A DNA stretch of 64,000 nt, taken from contig OX485804.1 in assembly GCA_950295325.1 (NCBI GenBank), forward strand, positions 41,466,429 through 41,530,428. Direction: 5' to 3'. Under the pieces are notes generated by a model. The model was not told the DNA's origin and did not search any database. It saw nothing but the letters and a program-made list of their open reading frames with translations. Positions 1-12,400 of the stretch are shown in pieces; within the stretch, counting starts at the first letter, position 1, and each line of letters opens with the position of its first letter. A program made the translations under genes and the position numbers. This DNA comes from Polytrichum commune (taxonomy: Eukaryota; Streptophyta; Polytrichopsida; Polytrichales; Polytrichaceae).

Positions 1-135
1 ACAGCAACCATGATACTAACCAGAGTGACCATGGGAACCGAGCGACCGGGTGACCTTTGTGTTGGTGGGGTCAGTGTGGTTGTGGTGTTATAGAACTGAA
101 CCCTTGGACTACTACTTGGTGTTCCTATTGTGCAG

Positions 136-2145
136 GCATTGAATTTCGCATTCAAGGATTATTTCAAGAGCTTGTTCGGGTACAAGAAGGATAAGGATGG
201 CTATTGGAAGTGGTTTGGCGGCAACCTCGCGTCGGGAGCGGCCGCCGGCGCCTCTTCGAGCGTCTTCGTGTATTCTTTGGACTTTGCCCGGACCCGGTTG
301 GCCAATGATGCAAAGATGTCCACAAAGAATGCCTCCGGGCCGGGGGGCTCGGAGAGGCAATACAAAGGGATGCTGGACGTGTACAAGAAGACTATGGCCA
401 CTGATGGGATAGCCGGCCTGTATAGAGGCTTCACGGTTTCGTTGGCTGGGATCATCGTTTACAGAGGCCTGTATTTCGGACTCTACGATTCAATGAAACC
501 AGTGGTTCTGGTCGGACCTCTCGAGGTACTACAAACTCCTTGCCCCTCAACTCATCATCAAGGCCGGGAAGGGCGTTTTTGGGGGGTGTCTAGACACGTT
601 TATGTTATAATCTTATGGTTTGAGACATGTGGACGATTGGAGTTTTGTTTGACAACCCTAGCTTTACAAAAGGTGCTATTTGTATGGTCAGATCTGCCAT
701 ATGACGCACATTTGTAGGGTAGAATGAACTGTTGGATCGGGATGACTTGTTTTTAGGTGATTTTGGTTGGGTGCTTTTTGTTTCGGTTCCTAGGAGTTAA
801 CCCATGAATAACTATATTGATATGTGCAACTAGGTTGTCTTACACTAATTTATGGACATTCCACACTATTATCACCGTAGTAACACAATACAAGAATTAT
901 GTTTCTACTCTAGTTGCTACTCAGGTTGATTAAAAAGAAAATTATGTTTTTTTTGTGGTTTGGTTTGGACCCAAGGTAATTTGCATGGGTAAAGAGGCAA
1001 CCTATTCGCAAAGGCAAAGTAATTGCGCACATCAGTGTACATTAACCTTGAACGCATGTGTTCTATCGCTACTGGCTCAATACATGTTGATTAGTGGGGT
1101 CAACGCGTTGGGGCATAGATTGGGATGATGTGTATGTTTTGTAAGTTCGGTGGCCAAAAAAACCTTAAAGTTCAAATAGGAAATCAAAGTGAAGATTCTC
1201 TTTCTCTTTAGGCAAGCACATAGGCCCTCCTAATTGTATTAACTAGTGAACCTATAACGGTGTCTAGAATTTGAGCATATTGCGCAATCTCATTGTCCAG
1301 AGCATGCATATTTTTGGCATCCATGTTAACTACAAGCCTTGCCATATAAGAGTGGAATATAGGTGTCAAATTATGAAGAGCGACGACATTAGGCCCACAT
1401 ATGTGAGATGTTGAATGTGCCAGTGTAAGGCGAGGTGTGAAAGTAGTGGCACATCTAATCCTAATTCTTCCTCATATACCCTCGAAGTGAGGCTAAGTTC
1501 ATCACTAGAATGACGTGTATATATATATAAACTTTATGTAAGGCTTAATTGACTACTTCCAAGAATCTTTATCACTGGTCCAAAAAGTCACCAAGATAGA
1601 CAATGTCCGGTAAGAATGATGGAGATAGCATGACATTACACTTAGTTTGTTGCACCTAGCTTCAAGATGTAAACTTTCCAAATTTCATCGTTAGCATGGC
1701 TTCAAGAGTTGGTATGTTGTCATGTTTGAGAGATCCTGATAAATGATTGACGAACCAGGGCCACGGCGCTACAGTAGGGCTAATTGACTCAAATGAATTT
1801 GTTTTAATGTTGTTCCATTTGTGCGGGGTGGTGGTGGGTTAAAAATAGGGCAACTTTTTGGCCAGTTTCCTATTGGGATGGACTGTGACCACTGGAGCAA
1901 GCCTTGCTGCATATCCCCTAGACACAGTCCGCCGTAGAATGATGATGACGTCGGGAGAGGCCGTCAAGTATAAAAGCTCCCTGAATGCTTTTAAGCAAAT
2001 CATTGCAAAGGAAGGCACCAAGTCCTTGTTCAAGGGAGGCGGGGCCAACATCCTTCGCGCGGTGGCCGGAGCGGGTGCATTGTCCGGTTACGATCAACTT
2101 CAAATCCTTACGTTGGGAAAGGCCTACTCCGGCGGGGGAGGTTGA
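136..2145 (+). CDS. Mitochondrial ADP/ATP carrier, 3' portion (two exons)
   Basis: Encodes the C-terminal two thirds of an ADP/ATP translocase, the inner-membrane carrier that exchanges matrix ATP for cytosolic ADP. Exon 136-525 follows a tgtgcag acceptor and starts [10 protein letters not shown], a block typical of plant carriers. It carries the second carrier signature [13 protein letters not shown] and ends GPLE at a GT donor (526). Exon 1849-2145 follows an AG and carries the third signature [12 protein letters not shown], which includes the RRRMMM diagnostic of ADP/ATP carriers. It then reads [13 protein letters not shown] and a short glycine tail before TGA. Both splice sites are phase 0. 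The first exon(s), with the start codon and targeting extension, lie left of the window. The 1323-bp intron holds a MITE. The visible part is open and well conserved, so the gene is probably functional. Product is certain; paralogue number is not. Confidence 0.93.
822..1032. mobile_element. MITE inside the ADP/ATP carrier intron
   Basis: About 211 bp bounded by ATGTGCAACTAGGTTG on the left and the complement of ATGTGCGCAATTAC on the right. Relatives with the same ends (ATGTGCAATTAGG) lie at 41350-41555, 41893-42104, 58931-59150 and 60278-60494, in both orientations. They share interior blocks such as CAAGGTAATTTGCATGGGT. There is no coding capacity. This is a dispersed inverted-repeat element of unassigned superfamily. 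Confidence 0.6.
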
Positions 2146-2577
2146 TTGAGGACTACATAATTGGCGAGAGGCGAGTGGATGACGAGTTACAATAGCAGCG
2201 TCCAAAACACGCATGTGTTCAAACTGCTTATGGGCATATTTGGTATGGTCATGGACAAAAATCAAAAGTTCTGGATGCAAACACTCTCTACGTGGAGAGA
2301 GAAGCACAACGTATTAGTTGTTGGAAGCACGTGGAAGCGCTCTCCACTCGGATGCACAACCGGTTATGTGAAGTTACTCCATTGATAATGACGATAAGTG
2401 TTGGGTTCCTCAAGGATCAAAGCTGCCGTTTTTAGTTAATGTGCCACATGAAAGAGTTTTTTCTAAATTAGACACAAAATTTTAATTTATTTTTATAGTA
2501 TCATGATATTAATACATTCCTCTCATTGTAATTCAAGGCATGGTCTTCATAAAGTGCCTGCAAGTTTCTCATTGATA
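2146..2577. other. 3' flank of the carrier gene
   Basis: About 430 bp between the carrier stop codon and the left target duplication of the hAT element. It must contain the 3' UTR and poly(A) site of the carrier gene. An AT-rich stretch near 2465-2500 is a reasonable place for the site, but no unambiguous signal was seen. No further gene is recognised. Confidence 0.4.
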
Positions 2578-3359
2578 CCTGTGACCGGCCTTTTTTGTGG
2601 TGGCTAAATATAGCCACATGACGAAAAATTATGAGGGGTGACGAAAAGCCATAAGGGTTTAAGGCCGCCTTCTGGTGTCTCAGTCGCCACTCTGTCCACT
2701 CGCCACTCTGCGCCATGATAACCCCGCCCACCTGGATGTCTCGCCCTGCCAACTCACTTCGCCGCGAACCTGCTCACTGAGGTGGCGCCACATCGCGCCC
2801 TAAACCTCTCCCCACTTCGACTCCCTCGCCAGCTATTCAATCTGTCTCTCCAGTAATTCGCCCAGTAATTCTGCCACTCTCCAGTAATTCGCCTGTTTTG
2901 CGGCACTAAGTACAGCCTTCTTCGCCAGTAACTTATGCCCTCCTTACTGCTTTCATCGCCATCCTTTGTGTTTTGGGTGGAGCCTGCAATTTGTCATTGG
3001 CTAATGGAAACATTCCATTCACTGCACATTCACCCTGCTTCTTGAATCTTGGGAGGGTGTTGTGAACTTGTGACTGTTGTCGCAATCTGTTGACTGTTGA
3101 GGGTTTCATTCATGAGAGGGAGGAGTGGGAGGAGTGGTGGTCCTGGTGGAGTGAGAGCAAGGCGGAAGGAGTGTTGCTAGCTTGCTAAGAACTTTGATTG
3201 TGTGCAATCTGTACCTGGCATTGTGCAACCTGCTTGACGGCAACTGCAATGGAGACCTGCATTTTCTGTGAACTTATTAGAAGGGAGACTCAAAACCCTC
3301 CATCCCCCAAGTTTTTGTATGATTTCAGTTTGCATTGTCCATTCTTGTGTCAAGACTCA

Positions 3360-3738
3360 ATGCGATATGTTTGGTGATTATGTTTGTTCCTGTTGAGTAT
3401 GTTTGGAGCTTATTATCTTGGTGATTGAGTTTGTGCAATATTGGTGATTATGTTAAATCTTGCTGATTGTGTTTGTGAATTCTTGGTGATTGTTTGTGAG
3501 CATCTTCGATTCTTGGTGACTCAATCTTGCTCACTCAATCTTGGTGACTCAATGTTGGTCACTCAATCTTGGTGACTCACTCAATCTGGGGGTTGGGTTG
3601 CTGGGTTTCCTGCTCGCCCCCTTGCTGATCGATCTGGGTGTTGGGTTGCTGGTCTTCGTGCTCGCCCCCTTGCTGATCGATCTGGGTGTGGGGTTGCTGG
3701 TCTTCGTGTTCGCCCCCTTGCTGCTCGATCTGGGTGTT
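3360..3738 (+). repeat. Short tandem repeats at the 5' side of the hAT transposase gene
   Basis: From about 3360 to 3590 the sequence repeats TTGGTGATT and CAATCTTGGTGACT. At about 3589-3738 a 48-bp unit occurs three times with few differences. In the frame of the transposase the unit reads LGVGLLVFVLAPLLID, a hydrophobic 16-mer. The first ATG of that frame (3799) lies downstream, so the repeat is probably 5' UTR, but the frame stays open through it. Confidence 0.75.
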
Positions 3739-3798
3739 GGGTGGTCGCGACTCGCCACGGGCAGCCTGTGCACAACACGTCGCAAGGTGAATAACAGG

Positions 3799-6700
3799 AT
3801 GGAGCGGATCGCCAGGGCAAAGCGCAACTCTGTGCTTGAGCTCTACTTTGCGTCTTCTCGGAACGGTAATGACCCTGGTCCGTTGGAAATGCCCTCTGCC
3901 CGCAAATGTGCCAGGTTTGCCCGTGATGCAGAGGCATCCTCATCCGGCAGCAAGGTAAGTAGCAATCTCTTGATTACTCCGCCCCGTGCCAATGCCGCAG
4001 TCAAGCTCATTTGCCCTGGTGGCCTCCCTGAGCCTGCCATCTCCTCAATTGCATCAGATGTCGTTGAAATAATTGATGTGACATCTGATGCTCCAGTTGC
4101 TACACCCTGTAAGACCAAAAAAAAAACAAATGAGGTATCCCGAAAGTGTCAGGATGCATGGGCCATCGCCCATCCTTGGGCTGAAATGCTTCGAGGTGGT
4201 GATGGAATTGTGGATAGAGTGAAATGCATAGTATGCAGTCATGTCAAAGGTCGTGTGGTGACCATGGGAGCCAAATCCGACACGTTGGAAAAACATGCTA
4301 GTAAGAGACAAGCAAAATCAGATTTGCCACATATTAATGTAAAAAAAGATGAGTTTTATGTCAACAAAAAATGCGGTCACCTGAGGGCTGCGGCATCTTA
4401 TAGTTCTCAGAGCCAGGGCCACCCCAGTGTGTTGCAACAAGTAAGACAATTGCATTTTCTTTATGCGCTTGCAAGTTGCCCTTATTGCTGCATTTATTGC
4501 CACCATTCTTTGCTAACCCTTTTTGTAGTTTCTATTGTTGCCTACATGTTTGGTTGTGTTTTGTAAGGACTAACTTGGTGGGTGTATGGCAGGTGCAAAA
4601 GGAATTCAAGGGTGATAGAGCTCGGAAGATCAACCAGTTTGCAACCGTGTTTCACCTCTTGCAAACTGGGCGTCCGATGCTCGAGTATGAGAGCATAAAG
4701 AGACTTTATCAATTTCTGAAGATGCCACATTTGAGCATCAAGCATTGGTCGGACAATAGTGGTTGGATGATCGCCAACTACTTGCATGCTCAAATCCAGA
4801 GGCGAGCAAAGGAGGTTCTAGCATCTGCACAGTACATTGCGGTCACCTGCGATGAGGTGACAACAGTGGACAATCAGTCATGGATTTCTATCCATGCCTA
4901 CTATGTCCATGACTTCTACAGGCAGCCGGTGTTTGTGTCCCTTGAGCGGCTAACTGAAGGCGCATCCGCACCTCGCTTGGCAACAACAATTGTTGATGCA
5001 CTCGCCACCCATGGTGGTCTTGATAAGGATGACCTTCGCAAGAAGTTCACGTCCTTCGGGGCAGACGGAGCTTCTGTGTTTCAGGTAAACCCCTTAAACC
5101 TTTCCTTCTACTATTTTTTTCCAATTATGTGAATTTCTGATTGCATTTGTGAATTCAGCCTATGTGTTTGTGTTTGTGAATTCAGATTTGTGTTTGTGAA
5201 CTCAAATTTGTGTTTGTGAATTCATGCTGCATTTGTGAATTCAGATTGTGAATTCAGAATTGCATTTGTGAATTCATCAAGCATTTGTGAATTCAGATTG
5301 CTCATGTGGATTCAGTCTATGTGAATTTCACATTGCTCATGCTCATTCAGATTGTATTTGCGAATACAGGGTATGTGAATCTCAGTAGGTCATGTGAACT
5401 CAGATTTGTGTTTGTGAATTCAGATTGCATTTGTGAATTCATCAAGCATTTGTGAATTCAAATTGCTCATGTGAATTTCAGGTAATGTGAATTTCAGGTA
5501 TGCTCATGTGAATTTCAGGTTGCTCATAAGATTCAGATTTCAGGTATGCTCATGTGATTCAGATTTCAGGTATGCTCATGTGATTCAGATTGCTCATGTG
5601 AATTTCAGGTAATGTGAATTCATCTCTGAATTCAGCCTAATGTGAATTTCAGCCTAATGTGAATTTCAGGTAATGTGAATTTCAGGTATGTGAATTCATC
5701 TGATGTATGTGTGGGATGGATGCAGGGGTCCAGGGGGGGTGTGACCAAGCTCCTACAGGATACCATAGCTCCTCACATGCATGGGGTCCACTGTGTAAGC
5801 CACAGGACTAACCTTGCTGTGAAGGAGTTGTCCCATTTGCCAGTCATTCAAAAAATTGAGAACATGCTCCATGTTTTGCACAAGTACTTCGCTCGGAGCC
5901 CAAAACGACATATTGAGTTCACAAAGCTCGCAGAGGTTATGGAGACTAAGGGTCTCAAGATTCTCAGAGATGTAAAAACAAGGTGGCTAAGCATGGTTTC
6001 ACCTCTGAAACGTGTCATGAGCGAATATCGGACCTTAATTCAAAAAATGCAAGAAGATAGTAAGGATGCCACCACCCCGCATGCATCGCGGGAACAGGCA
6101 AAGACTAACTTCTCTTTGCTTGTGGATGTGTCAGTTCCCATTGCACTTACTTGCTTTCTGCCATTGCTTGAGACAGTGCATTACTTGGTGAAATTTTCCC
6201 AGCAGCGGGATATATTCATCTGTGACTACCTTGGAGCAGTCAAGGTGTGCCAAGCACAATTGTATACGTTGTATTCTGACCCTCAAACTTCTTTTCGATC
6301 CGACTCTTTTAGAGAGATGACCGACCTTTTAGGGTGTCGGCATGGCACCATCTCCATGGTTTGGGAGACCTCATTGTTGGACTTGAATGAGTCTGGGGAG
6401 CATCTTGCATTCAATTGCGGCCAGCACACATACCCTGCTACAATCTTGGACACCCTCGGCAGACCCCAACAAGTCTCACGTGAGGCTCTGACAATAGTTG
6501 TAGATGAGGTGAAATCCCTCTGCCAAGGTAAACACTTCACCCCTTCTTTCTGCATTTTTGTGTTTGAATGTTGCCGACTTTGTTAGATATTGGTTTTTTT
6601 GATTGAAAGTTTGCCGACTGCTGCCAGCACTTGTTCCCTGATTGCAGTGATCGAATGTTATTGCAGGGGCTGCCGCAAGTCTAATTGCGGAGTTGTCAAG

Positions 6701-7250
6701 CCGATTTCCGGCATCAAGTCTAATGGATGCACTGGGAGTGGTGTACCCCCAGTACTGGCTGCAGCCCCATGCAGAGGAGCTTTTTGAGGGTCATTTTGCC
6801 ATTCTGAAAAACCATTATTGCTATGAGAGAAGAGTAGGTGATGTATATTCGCCTCCTGTACTAGACCTCTCAGCCTTGAATCACGAATGTAGCCAGTTCA
6901 AAGGGGCTATGAAAGCCAATGCGGCTGATGCCCTTCAGAAACCCATCACTTTGAACCCTCTGATAAAATTGTGGCGGACATTGTCTATGAGCATGGTCCT
7001 GAAGAAACATTTCAAGGAATGGTTCAAGGTGGCGGAACTTGCCGCCGTCCAGGTTCTTGGTTCAGTGGAGGATGAAAGAACCTTCTCCACAGTCGCATTC
7101 TCTAAATCGAGGCTTCGCAACCGCTTGAGTGAGCATCTTCCCGCATGTGTGGGTATCTACAGCCAAAATTTCTACCAATTGGAGGATTTCCCATTTGACA
7201 AAGTTTATGATGAGTGGCATGCAGATAGAAGGAGGCAACCAGACTGTTAA
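3799..7250 (+). CDS. hAT transposase (BED finger and hAT dimerisation domain)
   Basis: Four exons join in phase: 3799-4440, 4593-5084, 5726-6527 and 6667-7250, giving about 839 residues. The start ATG at 3799 (MERIARAKRN) is the first in frame. Exon 1 has a BED-like finger with KCIVCS followed by LEKHASKR; the second His/Cys of a canonical BED finger is not obvious, as in related plant BED proteins. Exon 2 has YIAVTCDEVTT and FGADGASVFQ, the expected places for the first two catalytic acidic residues. Exon 3 opens with GGVTKLL and VHCVSHRTNLAVK, a typical hAT block. Exon 4 ends with the C-terminal dimerisation block LGSVEDERTFSTVAFSKSR. All introns have GT-AG ends. Protein type resembles the KIAA1586/ZNF862-like hAT lineage; this subfamily call is an inference. 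It would cut and reinsert the surrounding element in the nucleus. Confidence 0.88.
5085..5725 (+). repeat. hAT transposase intron 2, filled with TGTGAATTCAG-type repeats
   Basis: The intron is built of degenerate repeats of about 19-21 bp around GTGAATTCAG, GCATTTGTGAATTCA and CTCATGTGAATTTCAG. From about 5470 on, eight units contain CAGGT preceded by TTT, for example TTTCAGGTAATG and TTTCAGGTATGC. These look like fused acceptor/donor sites. The same TGTGAATTCA word recurs in the right non-coding part of the element (about 7480-7760). Confidence 0.8.
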
Positions 7251-8234
7251 CATTGTGATGCATGCCTCCATGTAGAACTGCAATTTAGATTATGCAGTTT
7301 GTGTAGCCATGTTCTCAAATTCCCTAGGATGAACTACCGCAGCTTTGTGATGTTGCGTCGTTGTAGATGTTTACCTCCAGGATTAGGTCTTCTGCCGATT
7401 TTGTTGTATTGGTATTGTGGTTGCATTATGGTTTGATGTTTGGGTATTGGTTGGTCTTTCTATTGGGTCATCTATTGGGTCATCTATGAGTGAATTCAGC
7501 CTATGTGAAGTCAGGTCTTGATGCGGCCCCTTATACCATTTCGTTATGAGGGTCATTTTGAAGTTGCAAGTGTTTGATGTTTGAAGTGCAATTTCCTTGA
7601 AGTTGCAAGTGTGTAATGTTCAATGTTTGAAGTCTCAAGTGTTCAATGTTTGAAGTGCAATTTCCTTGATGTCTTGGTTGTCTTGATGTCTTGATTCACA
7701 TAGTTTGAATTCACAAATGCAATCTGAAATTCACATAGTCTGAATTGACATAGTTTGCCACAAGTTCAGTGCTTATGCAGTGTGAGTTGTATTGATGTCT
7801 TAATGTTTTGATGTCTTAATGTGTTGATGTCTTGATGTCTTCAATTTTTATGTTAGAACTTAGTGTATCCTGGAGGTTTTCATCTACGACTAATGACAAA
7901 TGCGGCAGAGAGCTGGACTGAGGGAAATTTAGTTTTTAGAAAAATTTAGTTCTTAGAAAAGCAACTTCGCCAATGTGCTACACTATTTTTTGAGATATAG
8001 CCAAAATTTACACTCTATTATTTCAATTATCGCCCAACTTTACTATATTTTGAATGTCATTTTTGCCACATATGGTGAAATAAAAAACTCAATTGTAGCC
8101 ACTTCAAACTAAAATATTATTAGTTAAAATTGAAAATAACTCCTTTATGAATGTATTTGTAGCCAACTTCTCAACAAAAATACCCAACTTGTAGCCTTCT
8201 TCTCTACAAATGGAAAAAACCAAAAAAAAGGCTG
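7251..8234. other. Right non-coding arm of the hAT element
   Basis: No gene is seen. The arm includes the transposase 3' UTR, short tandem words (TGTTTGAAGT, TTGATGTCT) between 7560 and 7860, and repeated TAGCCA words between 7990 and 8200 that also appear near the left end. Repeated subterminal words are usual hAT transposase binding regions; that role here is inferred. Confidence 0.55.
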
Positions 8235-8242
8235 CCTGTGAC

Positions 8243-9419
8243 CAACTTGGGACATTGTTGACTTCCTTTTGATATGAATACACATGGTACAGTACCTTGC
8301 TTCATAACTGGGCACTCATCCAAGTGGAGAGCACTTCCAGTAGATAAACATTCCCTAGACATGTCTATCCACACAAGCAAGTTTTCATCCATATCCTCCA
8401 GTTTTTGACCATTTGTCCCTATGGTGGCTCCATAATGTTATTCAGTCATCATGTGGGCTTAATTTTGTGGGCCCAAGAACAACTTGAGAATTGTGCTAGG
8501 ATAATTTTTTGTCAGCCAAGGGCTCGAAATAACTTCTTGTACGGCTGTCATTTCAAAAGCTCAGTGGTCTAAACAAAAACATCAAACTGGCAGACCTTCT
8601 ACACAACAACTTTCAAATCACGACCTTGTACATTTTGTGAGTGGATGGGAACCCTCGCACTATAACTTTATGAAAATAAAATTCAGTGTTTGTTTGTAAC
8701 AAATGTCAGTTTCAAGTTTTGTTTGTATCATTTCTAACTTTGCTTATTGGAGTAAAACAGGGATTTAACATCTAGATACCATTCAAAGTGCCCACCCCAA
8801 GATGGCACCCCACATTACTTTCAATGTTGCTGAATTCCCTCACATGCATTCAACGAGCTCCTTTACTTAATACCTCATTTGATGTCTTTCCTCCAACATC
8901 ATTTATTCAACATCCCATCTGGATGTTATTAGAATCATTACCAAGTTTATTAGTGGTTCCACTGATACAACTGAGTCCAACACAATTTTGGTGCTTAATT
9001 TCATGACAGTATTAATTTAATCTTTCTTGTGTGATGCAAAGTAAAAACATCATGGCAATTAGTATAACCTATACATAGGCTTCAATATATAGGCTTCAAC
9101 ACCATCATCAGTATAGTGCTACATATTTAACACAACAAATGATTGTGATCAATACAAGGTGTTGCTGTGGACTGGGTAAAACAAAAAGAAACCCTCCATA
9201 CTTCCAACATGATACAAACTCCATGTCCAACGTTGTGAAATAACAAGTTTGACCGCAACATTCAGCAAAAATCTCAAATAAGGGGAAGGACACAAGCTTC
9301 CTTTTCGGCATCATTGAATATCATTACACAGCTGTGATACGAGTTGAAATCCATTCCAACCCTTCATCAGTGCTATGTAGATTATTAGACTGTCAAAATT
9401 TATTTACTCCAACTTGGGA
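8243..9419. other. Spacer / 3' flank of prenyl synthase
   Basis: About 1.2 kb between the hAT right duplication and the stop codon of the prenyl synthase. It should hold the 3' UTR of that minus-strand gene. A short open stretch on the minus strand at about 8302-8430 (containing DENLLVWIDMSRECL) ends at a CAAG|GTACTG donor-like site. It could be a gene remnant but nothing supports it further. Confidence 0.35.
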
Positions 9420-12400
9420 TCACTTTGGACGCTTGAGAACACTTTGAGCAAGTTCCAAAAGTGCACGACGGCATTGCTGAGATCGCACGTCATTGCAGGG
9501 TGGAAAACGTGCAATTGCGTCCTCCGCAAGCTGGGCATGTTTTGCGGCAAGCTCAAGTGTTTTAGCAATACCCTTGGTCTTCTTCACTAACTCCACAGCC
9601 TGCACAATTAGCAAAATCCTTAAGTCATATCTGGGGAAGTAGAAGATCTACGGAACTTGTGAAAGTCTTGAGCAAATTGACCAATCTTACTAGATCACTA
9701 TTTGACAGGTACTATTACAGTAAGTGGGCCTAATTCCATTACATATCTTAATCAAAAACCTATATCTGCATGGTGTGGATCTAAGAGCAGACACCAAAAA
9801 GACATCGTGTGTTGAGAGCGGATTGTACTATGTGCTCAAAATCTGTTAAATATTGTAGGTTCGATAGTCAACTTGATTGGGGGGACCTATATATGACTCA
9901 GCGTAAAAAAGAAAGAGAATTTTCACTTTGATAAAAAAAATAAGACATTCCCATGAGCTCTAAATTTTTTAGGAAAATGGCTACAGCCTTGATTTAAATT
10001 TGCTAATCATCTCGAATAAAGCATGTGTTGATATCCTAGGAGAAATGGGTGCACAGCTAAAAGGACTAAATAACCAGCAAGAGAGTGGATGATGAGCTGC
10101 AAAGGCGGCGAGTGATTCACCTACTCATACTGGTTATTGGACATAACCAATCAGCCTCTGGACATAATCTTGGAATTATGGATGATATCCCATCTACACG
10201 GATGAAACATTGTGACAAGTTCTTATAACCCTTATACTCTTGGTTATGTTTCCATTTAGGCCCACTTGTAAGCTCTCTGTTTCATGTCCTTTTCATTACA
10301 AACCCTAACTCGTTAAAGGATGAGAACATTACTTGCACAAAGAAAGTAGGATGGTTTTGAGCTGTACCAGCCGGTCATCACCCATCTGACCAAATTTCCG
10401 TTCTATCAGATTCACCATTTCTGGCTCCTCTTGCAATGCAAAAATAATTGGAGCAGTTGCTATGCCCTGCACATGTCAAATCAGCTTAATCATTGATCGT
10501 AAATTCGTTTACTAATATTTATTGCCTCCTGCTGCTGAGCTTGGGTAATGCACTATTTTGTTTTGTAGTAGGGCATTTAGGTGTAAGGCAAGGGAATTTG
10601 ATATCAGTTAGTCAACTAAAGCAATAGTTGCAATAATTTAAAGTTCTTGCTAAGAAATCCTAATCCATATGCAAAATATATCTCATGATATAAAGAGAAA
10701 TATGGAGTGATGCTACAAGAGTTTTCATGTCCATGTTATAGTTCTGAACAGTCTTTTTTTGCAAGAAATGGCACCTCACGGAGATCGGAAAGGGCAGGCT
10801 TGCCCAAAGTAGTTTTACTGCCAGTGAAATCAAGTGCATCATCTACTAATTGGTACACAAGTCCCTGCAGTCAGAACAACCCCATTGCCCAAATTGTGGC
10901 TGATTATGAAATCCTGTGCATACTAAAAAGAAAATAATGCTATTGGCCAAGGCATTATTCCCTTCAGTGTTCTAATCATAAAATATCATGTACACAGAAA
11001 TCATCCTTAAGACATCACTTTGAGACATACCAGGTGGCGTCCATAGTCAAATGCGTGTGTTGCAACTTCTCGGGGCTGATCAGCCAATAATGCTATACAC
11101 TTGCAGCTATTGGCTATCAGCGAAGCTGTTTTGAAATATGTCTTCTGCAGATAATAGTCCATGCTGCATATCCAACAAACCATAAATCACCATCTCAGTA
11201 TTTCACACTCAGGTTGTGAATCACAGGAAGCAAACTGCAGACATCTAAAATCTAGAAATCACAAAATTACTGAAGACTCATGACCCTGCATTTGCTAGGT
11301 TTTATGGTTTCTACTCAGAGTCCATTACACTAAGGGTGGTGGTGATTGTGGTTGTGGTTGTGGTTGACTTTCTCTGGTTCTATTTTCATGCTCATGTGGA
11401 ACCACTAGAATGCTTCAAGGTCAAGGTCTGGAGAGAAAGTTGAGGTGGCCACTTTAACATTACAATCCAAGGATATTAATCACTTTAACTTCTTCTCAAG
11501 TCCAGAACCTAAACCAATGATAGATTGCAATTTGGAAGACTGACCCCACCATCAACAACAACCACAACCACAACCACAACCACAACAACAAGGATTTGCA
11601 AACTACAAGTGTGAATGAAAAGAACCATAATTAAGATTGATTTTGGTGGTTAACCACAACCATAACCACAACCACCTTTGTAGTGTAAACAATTCTTGAG
11701 GAACTGCAAAAACGTGTAGGTGCAAATAATCTTAGACTCTGCAAGCACTTCTCACTTCTATACAACAATGACTTCAAGGTGTACTTGCAGTGCTTTTCAA
11801 GTAACTGCTTACGACAAACTTGTGCCTGTTATATACAGAAACGTAACTTTAGTGTGAACTTTCACTCTCTGAACTCCATGGAACCACTAGAATATCTGAG
11901 GTCAAACAACATTTAGGTGACTTATAAAAGAATGATGTCAATAACCCAAAGCCAACCTGCAGCTTTGCTGAGTGTCACCAGTCAGTTGCATGACCTCACC
12001 AGACACCAAGTCCTCCAATGTTTCGGAGACCAGACCCATTACCTTCATCCAACCCAATTAGCCAACACTGTTCATGTCAACACAATTTTCTTAACTCAAA
12101 AGAAGCAAAAGATTTCTCATTGCACTAAGCACTGCAAGACAATTTGAGGAGTTCAGAATGCAGTTAATTTTAGGCAGGTGGCATCAACTCTCAATATGTT
12201 GGAAACTGTAAAGAGTGCATAGTACCATAGATTTTATCTTGTAATGATTGTTTTCCTTCTACAGGAGATGTTAATAATTGTATGAATGAGGTAGAAAGAA
12301 TAGCATGAATATATTTTGGCTCAATTGCACAACACATGAGGAAGCTGACAGCCATTGGTATGTTCTACCTTGAGCATACATTATAAGGTGATAATTAATG

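Larger units (their letters stand above)
2586..8234 (+). mobile_element. Complete hAT-superfamily DNA transposon with 8-bp target duplication
   Basis: The 5649-bp element starts CGGCCTTTTTTGTGG and ends with the complement of CAGCCTTTTTTTTGG (13 of 15 match). It is flanked by the direct repeat CCTGTGAC at 2578-2585 and 8235-8242. An 8-bp duplication with short imperfect TIRs is the hAT signature. Inside is one transposase gene, 3799-7250, that is open across all four exons. The left non-coding part (2600-3580) has TAGCCA-type motifs near the end and many TTGGTGATT/TTGGTGACT repeats. The right part has TAGCCA motifs, TGTGAATTCA motifs and short repeats of GTCTTGATGTCTTGAT. A perfect duplication, close TIRs and an open gene point to a recent insertion and possibly an autonomous element. 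It sits between the carrier gene and the prenyl synthase gene. Confidence 0.88.

Noticed and set aside
3541-3798. Transposase start at 3541
   Set aside because: That codon is TTG, and the stretch is low-complexity tandem repeat. The first ATG in frame is 3799, just before the conserved part.
3955-4000. A 46-bp intron in exon 1 of the hAT transposase (strong CAAG|GTAAGT donor at 3954)
   Set aside because: The frame is open through it and 46 bp is short for a plant intron, so the unspliced reading is simpler. It remains possible as an alternative splice.
8302-8430. Exon-like stretch on the minus strand, and a terminal-exon-like stretch at 2508-2562 on the other side of the hAT element
   Set aside because: Their phases do not match across the hAT insertion and neither has a recognisable domain, so I could not support a gene interrupted by the transposon.
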